Assembly (NCBI GenBank): GCA_034440635.1
Contig: JAOTON010001134.1
Location: 124,001-188,000, forward strand
Reading direction: 5' to 3'
Length of the DNA stretch: 64,000 nt
From: Lepas anatifera
Lineage: Eukaryota > Arthropoda > Thecostraca > Lepadidae
The notes below the pieces were generated by a model. That model was not told the origin of the DNA. It did not search any database and saw only the letters and a program-made list of their open reading frames with translations. Made by a program: the position numbers and the translations under genes. Positions within the stretch are counted from its first letter, which is position 1; every line of letters begins with the position of its first letter. This document shows, piece by piece, positions 54,922 through 64,000 of this stretch.

Positions 54922-57900
54922 ATTAACACGTTTTTGCAGTGGAACTGTCGTGGAATTCGCACCAGCGCCGGGGATCTCCAGGCTTTTATGAGATCCAGGG
55001 GACTGGCAGCTATATGCCTGCAAGAAACTAAACTCTCAGCTGAGATCCCATTCTCCCTTACAGGTTTTTCAATATTTCGAAAGGATTTACAACGTAACCC
55101 AGTCGCCCACGGTGGTGTTCTTCTCGCAATCAATAATTATATACCAGCAAAGCAAATATCACTCCAAACACGGCTGCAAGCCGTGGCAGCACGTATATAT
55201 ATCGCTCGAAGGCAGATTTCGCTCTGCTCTATATACCTACCCCCTGGGATAGACATGCCCACTCATGAACTAAATTTGCTTATATCTGAGCTACCACCGC
55301 CCATCCTTCTCTTGGGAGACTTTAATGCTCACCACACCGCTTGGGGGTGTGAAGATATTAACTCTCGGGGTCGGCACCTCGATCATTTTATCCAGGGTGT
55401 GAGCCTTTGTATTTTAAACACCGGAGCACCAACACATCTTACTATTCCATCCGGTCGGGAATCGGCATTGGATCTTAGCCTTTGCAGCCCAGAGCTATCT
55501 GCTCTGTTTAGCTGGGCTGTGTGCAGTGACCCCATGGGAAGTGACCATTTCCCTGTTTTAGTGACTTGTGACAACACATCTGTTTTAGGCACGAGACCGC
55601 AACGTTGGAAGATGAAAAATGCTGATATGTCCTTATTTAGCTCCCTCGTGGATGACTATTTGGAAACCTTTTCAACCCAAACACCGTTCACAGTCGACCA
55701 ATTTACAGCTATCCTCCGAGACGCTGCTTATGCTTCTATACCGCGAACATCAAAAAACCCTCGGCGACCACCGGTACCGTGGTGGAGCATGGAATGCCGT
55801 GACGCTGTCCGAGAGCGGCGGCGCGCTTACAGACAGTTTAAACGAAATTCCACTCAGCAAAACTTAAATATGTATCGGAAATCTCGAGCCGCCTGCAGGC
55901 GCACAATAAAACAAGCTAAGAGAAAATGTTGGAGAGAATACGTAGGTAAACTGAATCGATTTACGCCATTGTCTCAAGTGTTTGGTCAAATCCGCCGTAT
56001 CGAAGGTAGGTCGGTCTCCACACCACTACCAACTCTGCAGATTGGTGGTAGGAATATATTCAATCCAACAGAAGTAGCCGACTGTATAGGAAATGCGATT
56101 GCACAGCGCTGTAGTTCAGTTAGGGAGGATGTCTCATTTATGCGATATAAAACCCTAGCTGAACAGAAAAGTATACATTTTGGAACCACCAGCACACTGT
56201 CATACAATAAGCCCTTTACCTTGCATGAGCTAGCGGCAGCCATTCGTGGGCTCCACCCTGTGGCCGAGGGCCCGGATTTAATTCACAATGATATGTTTAA
56301 AGCACTATCGCAGAGCGCACTCAGGGTACTGCTGGCCTCATTCAATATGATGTGGGAGTCCGGCGAATTTATACCGGCGTGGCGGGAGGCTATAGTGATA
56401 CCAATCCTTAAACCTGGTAAATCTGGATTGGACCCTTTGCACTTTAGGCCGATCTCGCTTACCTCGTGCATGTGCAAGTTGTTCGAAAAAATGGTGAATG
56501 TAAGACTCGTTTGGTATTTGGAAAGCCGGGGCATCATCAATAACAACCAGTGTGGGTTTCGTAGAGGCCGCAGTACGGTGGACCACTTGGTATCACTTGA
56601 CACCTCAGTGCGAATTGCATTTAAAGAGAGGCGTCACCTGTGAGCCGTCTTCTTTGACGCCATTGCCGCTTATGATACAGCGTGGCGACATGGTATCCTT
56701 TTAAAGTTGCATAAGTGTGGTATCAGAGGTCAGATGGGGTTCTTTATGAAAAATTTTTTGACTGATAGGACGTTCCGTGTCAGAGTAGTTGGTACATACT
56801 CAAACACCTTTTATCAAGAAGAAGGCATTCCGCAGGGGAGCGTCTCTAGTATCTGCCTCTTCGCTCTGGCCATAAATGACGTCACACATTCACTCCCACC
56901 TTCCATTCAGGCATCCATTTTCGTGGACGACATCGCAGTATGGGCAAAGGCTTCAACAACGCCGGCACTTTCCCGTCAGCTCCAGCTGGCCGTGAACCAT
57001 CTGGAACGCTGGAGTAGTAAAAATGGATTATATTTTTCGACCGAAAAAACCGCTGGTGTTCATTTCTGTCGCAGGCGCAGGACCTGTCCGGAACCTATGG
57101 TATCGTTGCGCGGTAAAACTATCACTTTCCAACCGACAGCAAAGTTTCTCGGAGTAACGTTTGATAAACGGCTGACATACAACGCACACATTAGGAATAT
57201 ACGTGACAAGTGTTTTAAATCATTGAATGCCTTGAAATGTGCATCTCGTCTATCGTACGGAGCGGACAGGAAGACACTTCTCATTCTCTATCGGTCTCTT
57301 GTTCGTTCCAAGATGGATTACGCCTGTTTTGTATACGATTCTGCGTCGGAATAAGCTAAACGCTGTTTAGATACGATTCACCATAGTGCACTCCAAGTGG
57401 CCACAGGTGCGTTTAGGACAACACCGTGCTCCAGCTTGTTGGTGGAAGCAAATGAACCACCTCTCGCATTGCGACGGCGCCTGCTCGGGCAGCGTTACGC
57501 CTGTAAGCTGGCTCAGTCTCCGTCACACCCAACATATAACGCAGTTTTTTCGCGGAACATGCTACGGCTGTTTGTGAACGTGCAAAGAGGAATCCCACTG
57601 GGCGTACGCGTCCAACGTTTCTCGGCCGAAAGTGGTATCCAGCCGAGTGTTGTGACTCATAGCGAGCTTTCAGACATCCCTCCTTGGGAACTTATCTGCC
57701 CAAAAACCGACATGACTCTCGCATGGAAAACCAAATCCGATACTATCCCTACTGAATTTAAACAATTGGCGCTCGAACACATTGCACAGTATGCAGATCA
57801 TGTGTCGTTCTACACTGACGGATCAAAAACTGATATTGGAGTGGGATGCGCTTTTGTTACGGATACAGTAACAAGAAATTTCTCACTTTCATCTTTTGCA

Positions 57901-58257
57901 TCGGTTTTCACCTCTGAACTCACCGCCTTGGATAAGGCTCTATGCTTTATCGAAGTTAGTGATGCCACGAAATACGTTATTTTCACCGATAGCCTTAGCA
58001 GCATTCAAGCTGTGAGTGGTTTCAACCCAAGTGATGGACTTGTTTTAAACATTGTCCTGCGCTTAACCCGCCTTGCCAGACTGGGAAAGTATGTAACACT
58101 CTGCTGGATCCCAAGTCATGTTGGAATACAATTGAATGAAGTGGCAGACGCAGCGGCCCGACGTGCTTCCCGTAGGCCCTGCAGGCGTGCGCAACGAATC
58201 CCCGCTAGAGATTTGTACCCATATATATGTACCCACCTTCGCAGTGTATGGCAACAC
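54922..58257 (+). pseudogene. LINE ORF2, start codon lost, two stops, 3' end missing
   Basis: Reads INTFLQWNCRGIRTSAG; the position of the initiator Met in other copies is AAC here. Endonuclease: CLQETKLS, LLLGDFNAHHTAWG, GSDHFPVLV. Reverse transcriptase: HPVAEGPDLIHNDMFK, CGFRRGRSTVDHLVSLD, an in-frame TGA at 56641, VFFDAIAAYDTAWRHG, IPQGSVSSICLFALAIND, FVDDIAVWA. A TAA at 57352 follows YDSASE. RNase H: FYTDGSKTDIGVGCAFV, FTDSLSSIQAV, WIPSHVGIQLNEVADAAA. The frame is otherwise unbroken over 1,100 codons, so the copy is young. Confidence 0.85.
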
Positions 58258-59027
58258 TGAGGAAAAAGTTTACTCCACCCGGGGTCTGAAGACTAATGCG
58301 CCGGAAAGTAGCATACCAAAAGACAAAATATGAAGTCATGGAACGCAGGTTATCGGGGAGATGAGTGCAAAAGAGTCAGCGCACTCTCTAAATTTCAGTC
58401 AATTTGAACGGGACTCCAATTAAGAGGACTGTCTTAAATTGTGTCGTCCACGTACGCCTCAAATGGGGACTCCCTGACCTGAGGGGCCGGGGCGAGAAGG
58501 CAGAGTAATCAATGCTGGATTTTTGGAGTATTTAATATCGTCAGGGAGTAGCAGAACTCTTCAGAACTGCCAACACAAGAGCCATTTTGCGAAAAGCCGG
58601 AAACGCGACACAGACCACAAGTCGGCGCAAAGCATGGACGGTGGTGGGTATAGTTTGGGTTTAAATACAGAATAAGGTGAGCAATGGCGTACCATATTCT
58701 AATGGACATTTTAAGATACAATCTTATGTGCTGAAAACGAATTTAGCAGCCATTTCTTCCGCAAATAATTTTCTCCTATCAATTTCCCTCCTATATTACC
58801 ACTACACTACCACAGAAATGTCGCGCACGACACCAACACCACACAGCACAGCAACGCTACTGTCTATTAAAGATGCCAGATACCATGCCAGGATAAGAGG
58901 GATAAAACACTCCAAAATAAAATGCCTCTACATAACGCAACGACGCTCGTCAGTTTGTACAGTGGCGGATGGATGTGATAGTTGCGAAATAAAATATTAT
59001 CAGGCGATTTCTGATGCGGGCGAAGCA
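58258..59027. other. Intergenic, no feature recognised
   Basis: No conserved ORF or RNA gene. The end (58980-59030) leads into the telomere-type repeat. Confidence 0.35.
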
Positions 59028-59250
59028 GGTTAGGTTAGGTAAGGTTTAGTTAAGTTAGGTTAGTTTAGGTTAGGTTAGGTTAGGTTAGGTTAGGTTAGGT
59101 TAGGTTAGGTTAGGTTAGGTTAGGTTAGGTTAGGTTAGGTTAGGTTAGGTTAGGTTAGGTTAGGTTAGGTTAGGTTAGGTTAGGTTAGGTTAGGTTAGGT
59201 TAGGTTAGGTTAGGTTAGGTTAGGTCAGGTCAGGTCAGGTCAGGTCAGGT
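59028..59250 (+). repeat. Interstitial telomere-type repeat (TTAGG)n with (TCAGG)n edge
   Basis: About 31 uninterrupted TTAGG units at 59068-59224, preceded by degenerate units (TAAGG, TTTAG, TTAAG) and followed by six TCAGG units. TTAGG is the ancestral arthropod telomere repeat. Confidence 0.95.
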
Positions 59251-60659
59251 CTGGAGTGGATGTGCCGGCTTTGTTTTGTTCATTCCGTTTTGTTCCGTTC
59301 CTTCTGTACGAGTGACAGAGCTTTTTGAAGGTTTTCTAGAGATTTTATTAACTAGTGTCATCGGTCGACTTTTGGATAACTACAGCCTGCCCCTGCTCGT
59401 GCTACGATTGTGACGCATTTCCAGCAGTTATTCGCACTTGGTCCGCGGTGTTGTGTGGTGTGCCTTGTGGAAAAAAATATTATTGAATATTTTGGAAACG
59501 GTAGCTCGAGGGAAAAAATGTTGTTGGAAATTTTGTAGGGCGTGCTGCAATCATTCGAATGAGACAACTTTCTTAGTTGTCAGTGATTGCTCACCTTATT
59601 CTGTAAATTAACCATAGTTTGAACCTATATTTTTTGTTTTTATCATCTCGAACCTATAGAAGTGGGCTTCCTTATTTGTTGAATTTAGCAAGAAGATATC
59701 CTGCTGTTCGTTTCTGATATTCTTATGTGATTTTGACGTATCGAAGGGCTTATGTGGGATTCGACAAACATACCTGTACTTATAAAGGTAAGAGGCCGGG
59801 CAAGGTACCTATCACGGCTGGATTTCCCATATCAATATTCTTAGTCTCACCAGATTATAACCTGATCCACTCACCTGATGGAGTAGAGTCTGATAGTGTA
59901 GGTACCTGGTAGGTACCTCGTCAGATAGGTTTTGATTAGATTGCATGCACATTGGTTTATCCTTGTCCTGAGGGAATACTTCGGGCAACTTCTTTGGGGT
60001 CAGAATAATCAACAATTAGAAATTCTTTCCAGTGTCGGTTGTAGAGGCTCAGACCCTGAACCAGTTAAAAAAATCTGCTTGAAACACACTGGGCTTTGCC
60101 CGTGTTCCACATCTCGGAACTTGAATGATCCATCCAACCTGTCCTGGCTCAAGAAGGTCAATTCTTGGCCACTCTCAGGTTCCTTTTCCTGAGGAAGAGC
60201 ATGTTGAAATGCACTTATCTCCTGAGCTCGTTGGAGAACCTGAGCCAGTGGGCCATAGTGACTCTATTAGTCTGAAATTGTTTGGTAAGGTAAGGCGCTG
60301 GTTTTGGGTAGCGTTTGCCTGTCTTGGCCCAGGGGCTTGCATGGAGACCACTGTTGAGCTTGACCTGACATTGACTTTGTGGTTTTGGGAACATTCAAGC
60401 TTCTGGCGAAGCCTCTGTTGTCCCTACCTTGATGAGCTCGGGTACTTAGGAGATGGAAAATGCTTAGTAAAGAGTTTCATACAAAAACTGATTCCAGTAT
60501 TTATGAAGGCTGGTTTTGAACAAGTTTGTACTTTCTGACTTGATGACCCAGCTTTTTAGCAAGTTGCAGTTGTCAATGCTTCTGATGCTGAAATGGTTTC
60601 TCCGTTCTCTTGGACCGGCTTCTGGTGTGAAGACCTAAAGCTCATGCCCTCTAGTTGCA
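59251..60659. other. Unique sequence, no confident gene
   Basis: A plus-strand frame ending SPELVGEPEPVGHSDSISLK at about 60270-60292, followed by GGTAAGGTAAGG, has an exon-donor look, but no acceptor or family could be assigned. The rest is featureless. Confidence 0.25.
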
Positions 60660-61070
60660 TTGTCAGGAGCCATCTGGAGGAACTTGTCTACTCAGTCCAG
60701 TATGCTCAGTTCTAAGGTTATACATCCATATCAGGTCACATCTCCTTTGTTTGCACAGAAGGGAAGGCAACAGTGACAGGTGTCTCGACCTTTCTTTGTA
60801 AGGTATCTTTCTTTGTAAGGTAGTATATTCTGTATCAGGCAAGTTGCTTGGCACTGCACTTGCTCCTGCATGATCTGCTCTGTCTTATAGAATGGGCTGC
60901 AAATGGGGTTTCCATACTCAAGTAGGAGTCTGACAAGGCTCTTGTATAATAAGGGCAATGTCTCTTGGTCTATGTTGTCAAAGGCTTTCCTAATCACCTT
61001 GAGAATCTGGTTCACCTTGCTGTTAGCCTTGGCTGCCAAATTTCAATTCTTTCTGTATAAGGATCCCCAG
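60660..61070 (-). pseudogene. CR1-type LINE thumb-region fragment
   Basis: Minus strand: AKANSKVNQILKVIRKAFDN, PLLYKSLVRLLLEYGNPIC and SPFYKTEQ. These match AKANQVLGVIRKAFCNLDVY and PLLYKALVRPILEFGNPIWG of the 38-41 kb element. Interrupted by a short duplication (TTTCTTTGTAAGGTA repeated near 60795-60825) and frameshifts. Confidence 0.75.
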
Positions 61071-61315
61071 ATCCTTTTCTGATTGAAGAAATATGGGGGG
61101 GGGTGGAGCATGACCTCTTTGAATGGATGCCCCTCCCTTATATTTAGGTGCTCTGTCTCCATGGAAGGAAACTATAATTTGGGGAAAATTCTGACATCTC
61201 AGGCCAGTTTGGAAAGCTTGCACATAGGCATAGGACAACATTGGCTACTTCTATACATTTGTTCAGGTGCAGCACATTGCATGCAGAGTAGAGGTGGGAC
61301 TTTCTAGGCCCAGGG

Positions 61316-61430
61316 AAAAAGCCCAGCCCAGGCCCACGGGCTTGGACCAGGCCTGAAGGCCTGATTTAGGCCAATGCCGGGCTGATAACGGGCTTCACCC
61401 AGGCTCATTCCGGGCTTTAACTGAACTGGG
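61316..61430. repeat. CGGGCTT/AGGCC short imperfect repeats
   Basis: GCCCAGCCCAGGCCCACGGG and related AGGCC/CGGGCTT units repeat irregularly over about 110 bp. Low-complexity dispersed repeat; no function inferred. Confidence 0.45.
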
Positions 61431-61654
61431 ACTTCAAAATCAATTTTCTGTAAGTTAAATAAGCCTTTTTCAGTACAAAGCTGGTTTTTCCACTGAAACA
61501 TAATCTTATTAATTCACCAGCAGCTTTTGAAAATGCATTTATAATTAATTTTGAGACATGGGCTTTTAGACATACATCAGGAATGTAAAAGCATGAAGCT
61601 CTAGCTTTCCATCTGTTACTCATGCCAGGATCAAAAGCAAGTTACTCAAACCTG

Positions 61655-63300
61655 TATCCAGGGGCGCAGCCAGGGGGGCACAGGGGGCACGTGCCCCCCC
61701 CATCGGTGCCGGGGTGCCCTTTTGATTGTCAGGTGGTGTACCCTCTTTGGGCCGTGCCGCTCGAAATTTAGTGCCCTACGCCGTTGAGCCTAGATGGAAG
61801 TAGACTGCATTTGAAGATTTAAATTATTGTTTGACAATTAAGTGCCTTTTTGGTCAGTTAGGGCATTCTGTCGCCTTTTCAAGCACCCGGGAAGAGTATA
61901 GGCACGTAATCCGTTTCCAGATAATGCCGCATCGCCGCCAATAATCGTACGGGCGGAGCTAATCTGGTGCCCCTTGAGCTCATCGGGTGCCCCCTGAGCT
62001 CTGGTCTTGGCCCCCGGAGCTGATCATGTGCCCTCTGAGCTGATCTGATGCCCTCGTAGTCAATCTGGTGCCCCTCTGAGAAACTAATTGTGCCTTCTGA
62101 ACCTATATAATACTCTCTGAATTAGTCTGATGCCTCCGAGCTTGCCTGGTGCCCTATTAGCTGTTTTAGTGCCCCTTGAGCTGATCCGGGCCCCCTGAAC
62201 TTATTTAAGACCTCCCGTAGTTTATCTATTATCCAGGGCCGCAGCCAGGGGGCACAGGGGCACGTGCCCCCATCGGTGCTGGATGCCCTTTTCATTGCCA
62301 GGTGGTGTACCCCCTTTGGGCCGTGCCGCTCGAAATTTAATGCCCTACGCCGTTGAACCCAGATGGAACTAGACCGCATTTAGCGATTTCAACTACCGTT
62401 TGACAATTAAGTGCCTTTTTGGTCAGCTAGGGCATTCTGTCGCCTTTCCAAGCACCCGGAAGAGTATAGGCACGTAATCCGTTTCCAGATAATGCCTCAT
62501 CATCGCCAATATTCGTACGGGCGGAGCTCATCTGTTGCCCCCTGGAGCTGATCATGTGCCCTCTGAGCTGATCTGGTGCCCTCGTAGTCAATCTGGTACC
62601 CCCTTGAGAAAATAAATGTGCCCTCTGAATCTACATAATACTCTCTGAGTTAGTTTGATGCCCCCGAGCTTGCCTGGTGTCCTTTTATTTAGCTGTTATA
62701 GTGCCCCTTGAGCTGATCCGGGGCCCCTGAGCTTATTTATGCCTCCCGGAGTTGATCTACTGTCCCGGGGGTGCAGCCGGTGGGGGAGGGGGCACATGGG
62801 GCACGTGCCCCCATCACTGCCGGGGTGCCCTTTTGATTTCCAGGTGGTGTACCCAATTTGGGCCGTGCCGCTCGAAATTTAGTGCCCCAAGCCGTTAGGC
62901 CTAGATGGAACTAGACTGCATTTGGCGATTTGAATTATTGTTTGACAATTAAGTGCCTTTTTGGTCAGTTAGAGCATTCTGTCGCCTTTTCAACCACCCG
63001 GGAAGAGCAAAGGCACGTAATCCGTTTCCAGATAATGCCTCATCATCGCCAATAATCGTACGGGCGGAGCTAAACTGGTGCCCCTTGAGCTTATCGGGTC
63101 CCCCTGAGCTCTGGTCTTGGCCCCCGGAGCTGATTACTTGCCATCTAAGCCGATCTGGTGCCCCTGAGTCAATCGAGTGCCCCACTGAGCAAATAATTGT
63201 GCCTCCTGAACCTATATGATGCCCTCTGAGTTAGTCTAATACCTCCGAGCTTGCTTGGTGCCTTAGTAGCTGATTTAGCGCCCCTTGAGCTGATTCGGGA
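61655..63300. repeat. Three tandem ~530-575 bp compound repeat units
   Basis: Units start at about 61658, 62232 and 62765 with CAGGGGCGCAGCCAGGGG or a variant. Each then has about 290 bp of matching sequence (GTGCCGCTCGAAATTTA, TTGTTTGACAATTAAGTGCC, ACGTAATCCGTTTCCAGATA), followed by some 250 bp of GAGCTGATCTGGTGCCC-type minisatellite. The edge resembles DNA-transposon termini, so a MITE that carries an internal minisatellite and was tandemly amplified is likely. Confidence 0.7.
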
Positions 63301-64000
63301 CCCCCGAGCTGATCTCATGCCTCCCCAAGTTGATTCTGTCTCCTAAGTCAATATGGTGCCTCTTCAGCTGATTAGGTGCCCCCTCAGCTGATTATTGATG
63401 TCTCCTTAGATGGTCTGGTGCCCCCCTGAGCTGGTTTGGTGGGCCCTGAGCCCACCTTGTGTCCCCTGAGCTGTTATGTTGCTCCCTGAGCTGATTTAGA
63501 CTCCTGACATAGTCTGGAGCGCTGGGAGCTGATCTGGCCCCCGAGCGGATCGATCTGGTGCCACCTGAGCTGCACTAATGCCCCTGAGTCGATCTGGTGC
63601 CTCCTGAGCCCATCTGATGCCCTCTGAGCTAGCTGGTGCCCCTGAGCTAATCTGGTGCCCTTTAAGCTGATCTGGGCCTCCTTACGTGATTTCATGAGCA
63701 ACTCTAAAGCCCTGAGCTAGGCTCACAGAGGCTGATGAGGGCCCCTGAGATGGTATGGGGCTCTTGAGCTAATTAAGTGCCTCCTGACTTGATCTGGTAT
63801 TCCCGAGCTGGTCGGGGACCACTGATCTGATTGTTTATCCCCGAAGCTAATCTGGTGCCCTATGGGCATCTGGTGTCCCCTGAGCAGCTCTGGGGCTTTT
63901 GAACTGATTGGGCCCCGAGCTGGTGAGGATCCCTGAGCTGATTTCGTGCCCCTGACTTGAACTTGCCCCCTGCGCTGATCGATCTGGTGCACCCTGAGCA
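63300..64000. repeat. About 20-bp minisatellite, consensus TGCCCCCTGAGCTGATCTGG
   Basis: Imperfect units repeat to the window edge. It is the continuation of the minisatellite part of the third compound unit, much expanded. No other content. Confidence 0.75.

Larger units (their letters stand above)
52114..58257 (+). mobile_element. Near-complete I-clade LINE, 3' end missing
   Basis: 5' end CCCCGCAGGGGACC, inserted in a satellite unit. 5' UTR 1.1 kb, ORF1 and ORF2 with few lesions. It breaks off at GTATGGCAA (58257) where the nearly identical copy at 15066-16738 continues with the zinc motif and 3' UTR. The loss of a 3' end points to a later deletion or exchange. Confidence 0.85.

Noticed and set aside
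60125..60538. 137-codon plus-strand frame
   Set aside because: Part of it looks coding before a GTAAGG donor, but the frame continues into sequence without protein character, and no acceptor or family was found.

Overview
This is arthropod nuclear DNA dominated by retrotransposons. The main clue is an interstitial (TTAGG)n block at 59.0-59.25 kb, the usual arthropod telomere repeat. The load of I-clade LINEs, CR1-type LINEs, a Penelope-like element and MITEs would fit a large tick-like chelicerate genome, but the sequence does not settle the species. There is no bacterial or viral gene organisation, and most lines of coding potential are decayed retroelement ORFs. Host gene content is sparse and split into exons.

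Layout. 0-2 kb: the 3' part of a USP-type deubiquitinase with one in-frame stop (plus strand), a MITE, a tandem repeat with a TATA box, and one minus-strand exon of a HIG1-domain mitochondrial protein. 2-19.5 kb: an unbroken same-strand (minus) pile of I-clade LINE copies, including one near-full-length element (about 6.76 kb, 4318-11080). 19.5-21.4 kb: I-clade pieces on the plus strand. 22.4-26 kb: a Penelope-like element (reverse transcriptase plus GIY-YIG) whose N-terminal part is inverted, and which is interrupted by a LINE insertion with a clean 11-bp target duplication. 27-38 kb: mostly unique, AT-rich DNA with several plausible short host exons, a CR1 fragment and MITEs. 38-48.8 kb: a second, diverged I-like LINE (ORF1 intact, ORF2 decayed), split by a nearly intact CR1 element (38.0-40.96 kb) and by a 1.6 kb segment carrying a THAP zinc-finger exon. 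48.8-52.1 kb: a 164-bp satellite array that reverses orientation in the middle. 52.1-58.26 kb: another near-complete I-clade LINE on the plus strand, missing its 3' end. 59.0-59.25 kb: telomere-type repeats. 60.7-61.1 kb: CR1 remnant. 61.65-64 kb: compound repeat and about 20-bp minisatellite.

How the parts relate. The I-clade elements look modular. At least three lineages with clearly different proteins carry an almost identical ~1.1 kb 5' UTR. Nearly all copies end in the same 33-nt hairpin, followed by a simple repeat that differs by lineage ((ATG)n, (ATCA)n, (ACTA)n, (AC)n). Five-prime-truncated copies start exactly where another copy's simple-repeat tail stops, giving head-to-tail chains. 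These shared 5' and 3' parts, with divergent coding cores, are the most interesting signal in the window. Percent similarities and structural statements here are by eye and were not computed.
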